This document shows, one piece after another, positions 23,001 through 33,559 of a stretch of 64,000 nt of DNA. The notes under the pieces were generated by a model that made no database searches, had not been told where the DNA came from, and was given only the letters and a program-made list of their open reading frames with translations. Position numbers and translations under genes: made by a program. The DNA is from Ectocarpus siliculosus. Taxonomy: Eukaryota; Sar; Phaeophyceae; Ectocarpales; Ectocarpaceae. The number at the start of each line of letters is the position of its first letter. The stretch's first letter is position 1. The DNA lies in contig FN648366.1 in the NCBI GenBank assembly GCA_000310025.1, positions 58,694 to 122,693 of the forward strand, in the 5' to 3' direction.

Positions 23001-24888
23001 TCCGTCATGAGCTCGCTGATGCTGGCCACCACGTTTTGTCGAAGGTCTGGGCACGACCTGTGGACAACAACAATTCGCAGCACGTCGTTGTGGCAGATGG
23101 CGTAAAATAAAACACTGTTGCTATTGCTGTAGTAGTTGTTGCTGTCCCTTGGTCCTTCGTCAGTCGCAACAAACCTTCCATGGCTTGAAGGATAAATCCT
23201 TGTGTCTAACCGGAGAGTGCTCGGTGAGTACAATCATCAGTAGAGGACACCGCTTTCAAGGACACTCCCCCGGTTAAGAACATATTTTATACCACAGGTA
23301 TGGTGGCTCACAGAATGTACGGCAAAACGAGGGGTATCAACCTTAAGGGCACCTCCCCGGCTTAAGGACACCTGTTGAAACGAAAACCCACGTGTGTCCT
23401 TCACCAAGGTACGACTGACTGTACCCTGCAATATCGACACGAAAAAACTGCTGTAGCGAACCCCATACAACGAGAACGAAATCGGGTAGGGGAGATGCTT
23501 AGATTTGTAGGTCAAGGAGAACAGGGGATTTCGAACAACGAGAGAAATCTAATATTAGCCGAAAACAAAACAAGAGTTGAGCCAATGTGGCTGACCTTCC
23601 GAAGTCGGTGGCGCCGAACTGTCCTCCCAGCATCCCCGTCAGCGAAGGCCCAAGCCCTCCCCCCTCCGCCGTCCCGGCCGCCCCTCCCGCCCCTCCTGTC
23701 GCAGCCCCTGCATCGGAAATACAGTTGGTGTTGCTGTTGTTGTCGGTGGTGGCGATGATGTGTAATAGGTACTAGTCATGGGTCGGCTGTTGTAGCTGTT
23801 GCTGTTGCTGTTGGTGATGGTGGTGGCGGTGGTGATGATGATCGTGCCGTAATAGGTATTAGTCATGGGTCGGCTATTGCTGCTGGTGTTGTTGCTGTTG
23901 TTGATGTTGGTGGTGGTGGTGATGATAATCGTGCTGTAGTAGGTATCAGTCATGGGTCGGCTGCTGTTGCTGTTGCTGTTGGGTGGTGGTGGTGGCGGTG
24001 GTGGTGGCGGTGTATGTTGGAATACTCAATGACACTCATTAGAGTTTGCACTGCTGTAAACAACAGTAAGTAGGTATTCACCTAAGGAGTATTACCGGAA
24101 TAGCCTTCGGTATTATGTTGATTCAGTAATCGGATCATTGTACACACCTACGGGTTATACATTGAACCATAAAAGTATGGTACATCGGACCGTTGTCCTA
24201 TAGGATATTCTAGCAACGTTGTCATAGGTCGGTGTATTGGGTAGCAGCGATGGGTTGGGTATTGCTACATTTACTCCTGCTGTTGATGATACGGTTGTCG
24301 TCGGTGATGGCGGTGGCGCAAGAGAAAACACAGTAGCTCGACTTAGAGTCCGGCATTGCTGCTCTTGCTGGCGTCAGGTGTGACGGTGGAGCTTACGGGC
24401 TTGTGACCGCCACGGCCATCAGATGACACAAACAACCCAATAAGGAGGTTTCATCAAACCCATACGGGAGTGAAAATGTCACAAAAGCATTCTTAAGTTG
24501 TGTGGGTACTCTCCACAGCTGTTCCTCCCACAAATGCTGCTCAACAGCTGTACCAAAGTCAGAAAGAAGAGAGCAGCCACAGGCTGGATCCGAAAGATTG
24601 GGCGATTGGTATCGGAGGCTAGGGAGTGGTGCGGCAGCCGCGGTGAAGAACACCGTTCAACGTAGGGTTGCGAGGTTTGGACACGGCCCTTCTGGCGAGT
24701 TCAGGGAAGCCCAGCATTCTGCATGAGAGAATATGCTGCTGAAGTACATCTCTGCTCACGAAACACAGCAGTCAAGAGTCGGAGAGATATGGAGAGAGAG
24801 AGGCAGAGGCAGAGGCAGAGAGAGATTGAGGCAGAGAGAGATTGAGACAGAGAGAAAATGAGACAGAGACAGAGAGGGAGAGAGAGAC

Positions 24889-24941
<53 letters not shown>

Positions 24942-27567
24942 GACAGACAGAGAGAGAGAGAGAGAGGACTGTGTCGGAACGAAGGCTAGAGAGGTCGCAG
25001 GGGTGACGGAGTAGCGCGACAGCCCCGGCAAAAATATGAAGGTTTGAACAGAGCCGTTCTAAGCAGTGCCCCCCCCCCCCCGTACCCTGCTTGTCCTGGC
25101 TCACCACGGGGGGTGGATTCCCCTCTGCTGTTAGCCCTGCCGTGTCCACCTCCTCCCCCTCCCCCTCCTCGCGATGCAGATGGCGACGTAAGCGAAGCCG
25201 ATGTTGCTGCTGCAATAAAGAAGCCAGAATATCGAAAACACCCAATTTTCGTGAAAGAGGTCAAGTCGAAACTTGGTGAGGGGTGTCGGCGATGAGCAAG
25301 AAATTTCAACCGAAGGCGAAAGCGAAGCCGGCGTTGCTGGCTGCTGCAACGAAGCTGCCAGAAAATAAACTACAACCCCATCATCGTATGACAGGGAAAG
25401 TAGCATGTACAGAAGAAACTGTCATTGAGGATTAAGGTTTTCTTGGCGTTAGCAAACTCAACCACGTGCGGAAGATGAGATCCGAATATCACGGCCAGTC
25501 ACTCCAAAGTGAAAGCGAAGTCGATATACACCACTTGCACTAGGCAGGAAAGCGGTGGAATTGGGGCTGTGAGCGAAATTCGAGATGCGCCCCAGCAGCG
25601 GTGGGGGCACCGCGGCATCTATTGCAAGTAGTGAATTGCTGCTGCAATTCTACAAGCCCATCGTTCCAAGCGGGGGGCGCAGTGAGCAACGGAAGCCATC
25701 CGATGGTGTACTCTGTTCGAGGAAGGAGTGGCGGTCTCGAGTTGCGAGCATACAACTTCGGGCACCATCCCGCAATGCCAACTAAAGGCGGGCACCATGC
25801 TTGCTGAGGGTAGAAGTCATCAGCAGGTGACGTAATATTTCACACCCGCTGGACCGAATGTTCAACGCTCGATTTCGCCGATCTCCCAAAGCATGATTAC
25901 TCCACGACGAAGACGATGCGCAGAAAAAACTGTACGCTTTCTAAAGCTCTCGATTCGTGGTTCCTTCGCCCCCATTGTCGGCGTCGGCACTCGTTCGGCT
26001 GGGGAATAATCGCATAATCGCGCTTTGGAAGATCGATTCAACGGGGTGTGGTATCTTACGTCATGTCACCTACTACTCTCTAGCGGGTGCCGAACAGAGG
26101 GAGAAGTCAAGCCTGCGGCGTCGCACAAGATAGCGAGCACCGAGCAAAAAAACATACTCCACAGTCTGAAGAAAAAAACTCACGCTTCCAAACAACGTCC
26201 CCGCAACACTTCCATAACAATTCGAACGCCTTCCATGGCTAAAAAAACAACGCTACAACAACGGCCAAGCACAATGCTGAATCGTCGCTACTGTGAGTCG
26301 GCCATCGCGACGAGCCCACCCCGACGCACTCACAAAGAAGTCGGCAACACCGACCAAAATAGCGGCGACAACACAGGAGGAGAGTCATTTACCACCGGCT
26401 CACCCTGCCCACCGCCGCTTCCATCACCGGCAGAGAAAGCAGACTCGTACTCGTCTCTGATGATGTACAGCACTCGCCGAACCTGCAGCCAACCGGACGA
26501 GAGAGGAAGCAAGGCAAGGGGGGGAGGGGGGGGGATGGTCTCCAACATCCGAGCGCAACTACCACGGTGTCTCGAAACAAGCTTTGAAACTCGGTCGAGG
26601 GGTGTGTGGTATCTAACGTATGCGACCTTATGACACAAATTCAGATAACTCATCCCCTGGACCGATATTCAAAGCTCGATTTATCAGCCGCAGAGAGAGT
26701 CGCAGCGCTGAAACCGGCGGCGTTGAAACCGTCTCGTCGAGAGCTATCCGAAGATGTGTCGTTTCGTTTATGCAATCATTTTCGTCGTGGAGTAGTCGAG
26801 CTTTGAAAATCGGTCCAGGGGGTGTGGTATCTTGCGCGAACCATGTTTTGTGGACACGGCGGTCGGTATGATGCACGGAGCCTCTGGGGGGGGGGGTGCG
26901 ATGTGATGATTTGGGAGTTACGGAATCCCCTGCGCGTCGGAGTATCGGGTTCATCTCTGCTCGGACTCAACGCATGTCAACACGACGGGTGCCCAAAGAA
27001 CTGAAAGCACGTCAGCTATACCTCCACACGTATCAACTGTTTCGCTGTTCATGTCTGGTCGCCATGATAATTGTACCCCGGCAATTGTCGCTATCAAGTT
27101 TATAGACACCCACATTTCGTCGCAAAGGGCGTGGCCGAACCGTTCGATTCCGAACCCCGCAAAAGACGACAAAAAGAAATTCGATTCTGAACCACGCAAA
27201 GGAAAAAAAACCCTCAAGCGTCGGCCTTACGGCAGTAGGGGGTGAGAGCAACCCTTTCTAGGCGCCCGCCCCAATCCATGGGTACCCCCCCCCCCCCGCG
27301 CCCCCCCGCCCCAGCACAGGTACCTACCCCCAAACCCGCCCGCCTGACCCTCACCATATTGCCGACGGCGAGCTCCGAGGGCTTTGCGGCCACGAGCTCC
27401 TTTCCCACCTCCCTCACCGCGTCCATGAGCTGCCCCGCGGTGCCCCACTTGCAGGATCCGACAAGGTTGCGGTAGAGCTCCACCGTGAACTGCGCGCAGT
27501 TGTAGGGTCCGCTTACTTGCCTGAGACGGCCGGCCGGCCGGGAGGGAGCAGGCAGTACAGCAGTCAT
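20066..27567 (-). CDS. EIF2B2: Translation initiation factor eIF2B subunit beta
   Basis: Regulatory subunit of eIF2B, the guanine-nucleotide exchange factor that recharges eIF2 with GTP in cytosolic translation initiation. Exons in transcript order: 27567-27355, 26482-26404, 23707-23596, 23057-22944, 22453-22324, 21765-21676, 21300-21175, 20688-20587, 20224-20066 (stop TGA). All phases agree, giving about 374 residues; family members are usually about 350. Diagnostic segments: AAKPSELAVGNM, RRVLYIIRDEYES, EVILTFGNSATVDAFL, FRVIVAEAAPLCSGH, GIDTTVISDSAVFAMMARVN, HAVVANGGLIALNGSHAVAL, PAYDYIPPNLVDLYITNMGG and SYIYRLLAEYYHRDDL. These show the Rossmann-like fold shared by eIF2B alpha, beta and delta; the C-terminus is beta-like. 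The start is uncertain: ATG at 27567 is in frame, but an acceptor at 27521-27523 suggests a short first exon further upstream. The 2.7-kb second intron holds MITEs and dispersed repeats. Confidence 0.9.
23238..23425. repeat. Dispersed repeat family R2, copy 1
   Basis: Shares cttaaggacacctg, cacgtgtgtccttc, a cacaggtatggtggct-type core and a preceding cactcccccggtt motif with 28040-28215. It lies in an intron of the eIF2B beta gene. No coding capacity. Confidence 0.5.
23755..24012. repeat. Minisatellite, three ~85-bp units
   Basis: Each unit begins gtaataggtattagtcatgg (with variants), continues gtcggct, and ends in a (gtt/ggt)n tract with gatgatgatcgtgc. Intronic in the eIF2B beta gene. Confidence 0.7.
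24420..25205. repeat. Dispersed repeat family R1, copy 2
   Basis: Collinear with 8990-9665 apart from insertions, including the purine-rich simple repeat at 24781-24966. Shared landmarks: ctcaacagctgtaccaaagt, cagcattctgcatgagaga, cttgtcctggct and cccctctgctgttag-type sequence. Lies inside an eIF2B beta intron. Confidence 0.6.
24781..24966. repeat. (GA)n/(CAGA)n microsatellite
   Basis: Almost pure gagaga and cagacaga tract with interruptions. It creates false serine/leucine-rich ORFs on the opposite strand. Confidence 0.85.
25824..26072. mobile_element. MITE, diverged copy 2
   Basis: The left end ggtgacgtaatatttcacac then cgctggaccga is mirrored at the right by ggggtgtggtatcttacg then tcatgtcacc. 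This is the family seen at 10424-10645. It lies in an intron of the eIF2B beta gene. Confidence 0.5.
26637..26835. mobile_element. MITE, diverged copy 3
   Basis: The ends cccctggaccgatattcaaa and tttgaaaatcggtccagggg are inverted copies of each other and match the inner terminal sequence of the 10424-10645 MITE. A further single end of the same family lies at about 26575-26630, so insertions may be nested or partly deleted. Confidence 0.5.
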
Positions 27568-27679
27568 GCCTCGGTTATGGAAACCAAAATGATGGAAACT
27601 CGCTCGGTCGAGGATGCTTGAGGCCACCGTCCCTTCCCACGGAGGCTACCGTGCCCACCCACGTTAGTATGACGTAGGT

Positions 27680-28040
27680 CTAGGGACTATTAGGTTAACC
27701 CAGGGCCGATGTAGATGACACGAACCTTGACTGTCACACACCCGTGCTCCTTCCAGCACAGTACACAAGAAAGATAAGATGAACACATTGCGCAGGTTCT
27801 TTCTCGACCCCCAATAGCACACCCACCATACACACGTACGGCCGCTGCTTTACATCTCGTCGCTATTTGTAAGGTAGAGGGGGGGGAGGGCTGCATATGC
27901 GGCTCTTTCTTGTTTTGTTTTTTCCAGCCCTCTTAGCGCGATGATGACCAGACGGGGAGTGGTTGGCTTCCGGTTTGTCTCTCGCCAGGTCTTCGCTGGC
28001 TATTTTTTTAGATAGATTTTTGTTCCCCAGATCGGATCTT
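27680..28040. other. No supported gene; 5' flank of the eIF2B beta gene
   Basis: It could hold the promoter and a short first exon of the eIF2B beta gene, but I could not identify either. Confidence 0.3.
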
Positions 28041-28215
28041 GTATCCACGAAAGTACCCCAAACAGAGGACAACTTATTTTCTGTCACAGGCATGGATGGT
28101 GGCTGGCAACATGTACAACACAAGGACAGGTATCATGTCAACCTTGAGGACACTTCCCCCGGCTGACGGACACCTTTAATAGCAAAAATCCAGGTGTGTC
28201 CTTAACTGTACCGCA
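28040..28215. repeat. Dispersed repeat family R2, copy 2
   Basis: Matches 23238-23425: cacaggcatggatggtggct, cttgaggacacttcccccgg, aggtgtgtccttaactgtac. The following word gtaccgcaagagg also occurs at 63115-63127. Confidence 0.5.
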
Positions 28216-28729
28216 AGAGGTGGAGAGATGGCCGGCACCGGATGGCCGGCACCGGCTGCGATCGCTATCGTAAGTATCATCTCTCCGACGCCGGTGAGGA
28301 CGGAAATACAACTAAATCTAGGCCTGTACTCGGTAGGCGACTGCCTTGTTCGTTGTTGTCGATTCTGGTTATTATGTTGAAAATAGAGTAGAAGAAAGGC
28401 TAGCGTATCTATATCGCAAATAGTAACGCCTACGGAGTACAACCCTAAACATGCCGTTGCGTTCTGCGTTTTCAAAGCACCCCGGTCTTGCCTCTCCCAT
28501 GGATGCGATGCCAATGTAATAAAATGCAGACAGCGGGCCTGCTTTTCACTGAGGGGGCCAACGTGTTGGAATGCAGAAAGCGCCCGCAGTAAAGAACGTC
28601 TAGTTTTGGCCGATGCTGGCGTTCGTGGCTCCTAGTTTCATGCCACGGATGACCCGCTAAACAGGCTTACAGTAGGAGTGCTTGACCATGCTTACAAATG
28701 GTGCTCAAGTTCTTAGATGCTTAACTGCC

Positions 28730-29900
28730 GAGTTCTGAAGTGCGGGCTCGTTCTGTTCTGCAGTCGTCGTTGTTCAGGACAGTCACCTGGCGCAGAGGGA
28801 CGCCGCCCTTGGTAGCCTAGAACACAGTCGTCCCTCGTTAAAGGACACACACGACTACTTGGCGTAGTTAAAACAGGTGTCTTCCGTGAGGCGGGGAAGG
28901 GCCTCAATATTGAATACTCCCCGTCGTGTACAAAAAGGAGTGGCGAGTGTACCTGACTGAGCTTGGGAAAAATGTAGAAGGAAGATGTAGGGAGATGTTT
29001 GAGGCAAAGAATACCAGGAGAAGACGGTAGCTGCACTGGGGCATAGGGAAGTGGGTTGAAAAGGCGGGAAGTGATATCGACAGGATAAATAGACTAGAGA
29101 AGACATTTGTGAGTCACCTTTGGCAACGTAGGAAGGAACGATTGGCCATCGGTGATCGGTCCTGTGGGAACAATCCTCCGTCCTCCCGAGTGGTCAACGG
29201 TTTAACCGCTAACGCATGCAAAACACAAGAGTACGCCCCCCCCCCCCCCCCTCCATTATGTTGTACATTCGGCGGATCGCCATGCCTGTAAAGAAAAAAG
29301 CGTCCTTACCCGAGGGACGACTGCAATTGTAGCGTAGGGGTTTCATTCTCACCTGCCCGCACCGAGAGCATTTAGGAACAAATGGAGGGCCCTCAAAAAT
29401 GACACCGGTATTGTGCCCGACCGGCGCTATTCGGAGCGACCGGTGCTATTCAATGTACAGAACGACTTGGTGATTCAGCCCGTGTCCAGCATTAACACCG
29501 GCGCTATTCAAGGCTACCGGCGCCAGTCAACTGGCGTTGTTGACGCCCCCCCACTGTTGGCAGGATAGGGGTTGGTAGGGCAAATGTGGCTCCAATGTAA
29601 GAGGGTCCACAACGGTTGCCACGGACTCGACCCTCCATAGCATAGCTAAGTACTCTTTTTCCGGTATACGAGGGGGCTCCGATATAAGATATGGCCGAGG
29701 GCCTTTGTCACACCACCCTCTCATGTCAAATCGGAGCCACGACTGCTGTAGAGCGATCGATGTTCAGGACAGTGGCATACGGTGTTGAGGGAAGCCGTCC
29801 TTGGTGATTCATCAACAACACCGGCGCTATTCAACGCTACCGGCACTAACCAACCGGCGATGACGGCCGTCTGTTGTAGGCAGGGAAGGGGGTAGTAAGA
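28730..29900. repeat. Dispersed repeat family R3 and related blocks
   Basis: The phrase accggcgctattcaa with a following gctaccggc recurs at about 29410-29540 and 29815-29870, and in diverged form at 63345-63445. A block with gttcaggacagt and gccgtccttggt recurs at 28770-28815 and 29760-29805. No gene is supported here; a homopolymer C run lies at 29236-29252. Confidence 0.5.
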
Positions 29901-29937
29901 CCAACGTGTTGAAATAGTGCGGTCGTTGTTCAGAACA

Positions 29938-29976
29938 CCGAAACGAAACCGAAACCGAAACCGAAACCGAAACCGT
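29938..29976. repeat. (CCGAAA)n hexamer repeat
   Basis: Five to six perfect or near-perfect hexamers. It does not match the TTAGGG-type telomere unit. Confidence 0.8.
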
Positions 29977-30715
29977 CCGCGAGGTTTCGGTCTTCCCCAA
30001 CAATTGGAAAATGCCGAGGCGCGGCGACAATGCATCCTGTAGCATTGAGGAACAGGCGTAGGGTTTAATACGGTCGAGGTGTGTGCAGTTAAAAAAAATA
30101 ACACGACGAGGGGTTGAGACATGTGCGATATTTGCGATTTGTTTGTCGAGAAACACGTGTCGTGTGCTGGATTTTTCAGGGGCACCGTTGAGAGTGGAAG
30201 ACGCTCAAGACCTGGCTGCGACAGCCGACAGCATTCAGGAACACGTGTAGGATAGGGTAGAAGTTTTTCATGGGATATTGAGGTCGGGATCGGGGTGCGT
30301 GCGGTGTGAAGTTGAAATAAAAAGACGGGTGGGCGGGCGGCTAGATTTGACTTGTGGGCGAAAACACATAAAATTGACAGTAGTGCCTACGCTGTGAGGA
30401 AGCGTTGGGATTCGTAACATGCAAGCATCGCAGCAGGGGTGGACGGGACCCTTCTGTGTAGCCACGAAATCGAGCTCTACTTGGCATAGGATTATAGTGA
30501 TGAAAAGAAAAGAAAAAGGGTCCCTACATTTGAGTATACCTTTTTTAGGCAAGTTATCCAGTCACCAGGAATCGCTCGGTTAAGTGTTTGATCGGTAGGG
30601 ACAGATGATTGTACTGGGTGGAGAGATCGCAACGGTTTTCAATATCGAGACAACAACCACCACCACCAACATCAACAACAGTAACAACAACAAGCGCCAT
30701 CATCGCAACGCGCAC

Positions 30716-30884
30716 CTCCGCTTGAGGCCCACGACCAGCGTCTCCAGCTGGCTCAACACCCTCGGCCACTGCTGCAGCCACGCCCTCACGTCCATGCTCG
30801 CCACGTCGAAACCGGTCGGCTTCCCTCCGTGGCTGTAGTCCACGCTCAGGGACCGCATGTTGCTGCGGTAAGACTGCTCCATCC
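30716..30884 (-). CDS. Isolated exon of an unidentified gene
   Basis: A minus-strand exon between acceptor gcggacag and donor gtgcgc: two bases, 55 codons, two bases. It reads MEQSYRSNMRSLSVDYSHGG and ends QLETLVVGLKR, with an amphipathic helical second half. No domain recognised. Neighbouring exons to the right (higher coordinates) fall in a degenerate tandem array that repeats the start of this exon. The gene identity and extent are unknown. Confidence 0.4.
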
Positions 30885-30949
30885 CTGTCCGCGTGTGTGC
30901 ATCGGACAACGGTTGTACGGCATAAAAGCTACGCGTGTCCACAGTGATA

Positions 30950-31475
30950 TGTACTCATCCGATGCAGGAACTCGTCAGGGTAGTGCTGCTGCGGAAAGAC
31001 TGCTGCATTCCTACCCACTTGTGCATTGGACGAGAATACAGACAATGTTTCGTGTGTCCAGTGATATGTACTCATCCGATGTAGGAACTCGTCACGGTGG
31101 TGCTGCTGCGGAAAGACTGCTGTATTCCTTCCCACGTGTGCACTGCTGCGGAAAGACTGCTGTATTCCTTCCCACGTGTGCACTGCTGCGGAAAGACTGC
31201 TGTATTCCTACCTACGTGTGCATTGGACGATAACACAGACAGCACAAATGTTGCCTGTGTCCCGTGATACTTACTCGATGGGGGTTAAGTTCAAGTACAT
31301 CGTCAAGGTGGTGGTGCTGCGGAAAGACTGCCGTATTCCTATCGACACGTGCACTGGATAAGCATATAGACGATCACAAAATGCTACTTGAGTCCCGTGA
31401 TGTTTACTCGTCAGGGGTTAAGGGGAAGTACGTCATCTAGGTGGCGTTGGCTGCGGGAATACTCTCCATCGGACG
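30950..31475. repeat. Tandem array copying the 5' edge of the 30716-30884 exon
   Basis: The word gctgcggaaagactgctgta and surrounding sequence occur at about 30987, 31107, 31142, 31183, 31314 and, diverged, 31449. They alternate with tgtgcattggacg and gatgtactcatccgatg. The same words lie at 30860-30900, across the acceptor and first codons of the exon. Unit length varies (35-130 bp). Confidence 0.65.
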
Positions 31476-31679
31476 AGGAAAATACAACACTCTTTGTTTT
31501 CCGCGTGTCCCACGAATATTCCGTTACGCACCGCCAGAAACGCAGTCGCCGGGTGGAGTGGTGTTCCCGGTTTAGCGCCCCCCTGTTAAAACGACACGCC
31601 CTGTACATAGCGACCACGAAAAATAGCGCTTGGCCCCAGCACACTCCGACTATTCAACAGCCGCCGTAGGCAATAGCGA

Positions 31680-31785
31680 CTGCCACACTTGGACTACATC
31701 ATGGCCGCCACACTTGGACTACATCATGGCTGCCACACTTGGACTACATCATGGCTGCCACACTTGGACTACATCATGGCCGCCA
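31680..31785. repeat. 25-bp minisatellite, four copies
   Basis: Four nearly perfect copies of gccacacttggactacatca + tggct. Confidence 0.9.
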
Positions 31786-31889
31786 TACCCGGCAGAGCGA
31801 CCTACCTGCCCTGGATAGCGATTACCGTATACCCTCTCGACCCTAAATAGGGGTCGCGCCAGGCCCGCTGCTGCAGCTGCAAGTCTACG

Positions 31890-33160
31890 GGTGTGGCCCT
31901 AAGCAGAAGGTTCCAACGACTCCAACCACAAAGCAAGGCTCGCAGGAACTTGTGCAATAGAACCATAGACTATGTAGGACATGAGGGTTGCATACAGCAT
32001 GTGAGGTGGCCGCAGCAGGTGCCGTTCACTGCGTCCTTCGAGCAAATCGACAACCTCTTGTCCGGTATGTTTGTAACTGCTGTGGCGGCAGTTCGCCGAA
32101 GAGAATGTGGTAATTTTCAAACGAACGAAGTCTCGGGCATGATGCAGCTCTAGCACCAGGACTACTGCTGTACGACCTCAGTGCTAAATCCACAAAAACA
32201 CCCGCGTACAGCAGACGCTCCGCCTCGCGTACCCTCTGGTGTGCCATCCCATCCGGTAGACCACAGCACTGAGCAAAGCCGAGAAAGTGTTTCCATCGTG
32301 GCCGCGTTGCACATGCCGCTGCCGACATAACAATCACGTACCGGACCGTGCGGTACAACGTTCACCTACAAACGCGATGGACGGGAAGTACACGTTGTAT
32401 GCTATGCGTGGACTGCTACTGCTGTATGCTTGATGAGGGATACAGGAGAGAGCCGGGACGGGCGTGGGGTGTTTCCAGCCTGCTGTGCGCACAAGTGTGG
32501 ACTGCTGTTTGGGAAGGGTTGGTAGATCACATGTAGGGAAAGGGACCGAGTCAATCCACACAGCTACTAGCACGGGCATGCCGAGAGAGATAGATTCCAG
32601 CATGCGGCCGCTAGCGAAGGCCGCCTGCAGCTACGCTCCGCATTCAAACGACACTCTCGAGGGCGAAAACGTCCCCGTCAAGGCCACTGCCATTGCTCAC
32701 CACAGCAGCTGCACCGAACTTGTCATCTTACCTCCTGCTCCTCAACACCCGACAGCAACTTGCTGCCAGCAATCCCCAGCTGTATAATCCCGACGCGCTG
32801 CTGTTCTCGCAGGGGCGGTTGGGTGCCAATGAGCAGGGATATTGCTTGAGGAGCATGCCGGGTGGCTACGAACGCGGGGCAATTTTGTCTATGGGACCAT
32901 GAAGAGGGTTCGCGAGGCGTTCGTTTTTAGAGGGGATACGCAACATCAATTCTCGCCTCTGCGCGAGCCGCGGCGCCCCAGTCATCGAAGTCTTGCTACA
33001 CGCCCCTCGCCTCTCCGCTCTCCAACAGCAGCATGGACCGCAACCCGAGAACGTCCTCATCTGGCAGAAGGAGGAACGTTGTCAAGCCCGGGGTACGTAT
33101 GGATGTACGCCTTTTGCTTTTCGTCGACGCATCTGTGCTGTACATACAAGTAGTCTACAT
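31890..33160. other. Possible exons on both strands, unassigned
   Basis: Candidates: minus 32622-32540, reading FASGRMLESISLGMPVLVAV after acceptor cgtagctgcag (weakly like a glycosyltransferase active-site turn, but unsupported); minus 32358-32190, containing WKHFLGFAQCCGLPDGM; plus 32693-32902, containing NPDALLFSQGRLGANEQGYC. None could be chained in phase, so no gene is called. Confidence 0.25.
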
Positions 33161-33409
33161 AACACTCCATCATTTCAAAATTTGATGTTGCGGCAAGGGT
33201 TGCGGTCTTGAGCGTGCTTCATTGCGTACCTGATGAACCCTCCAGCGTCTGTGCTTTCATTTGCTGTTCGAACTCTGATGAGATATATCTCATTCCCTTT
33301 GGTATGATTTGCATATCGTTCATACACGCTATGATTTCTCACCTATGACTCCGCACCCTCTGTTCTGGACTGTGCTACACCTGCACGTCGCCTTTCTTTG
33401 GCACTGCTG

Positions 33410-33556
33410 TAACATCTGCACCCCACTTGGGCCGGGCGCTACTGCAACGCCTTCATTCCACTGCCTGGCCGGTCGCTGCTGTGACGCCTACACTCCATTT
33501 GCCGGGCATTGCTTTGACACCTGCACTCCACTACTCTGCCGGGCGCTGCTACTGCT
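33410..33556. repeat. Short tandem repeat, ~45-bp units
   Basis: Three to four diverged units containing ctgccgggcgctgct and cctgcactccac. Confidence 0.5.
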
Positions 33557-33559
33557 GTG

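Noticed and set aside
24756-25245. Leu/Ser-rich ORFs on the minus strand
   Set aside because: Produced by the GA/CAGA microsatellite at 24781-24966.
31680-31785. Possible CRISPR-like array of 25-bp repeats
   Set aside because: The repeats are directly adjacent without spacers, in a eukaryotic context; it is a minisatellite.
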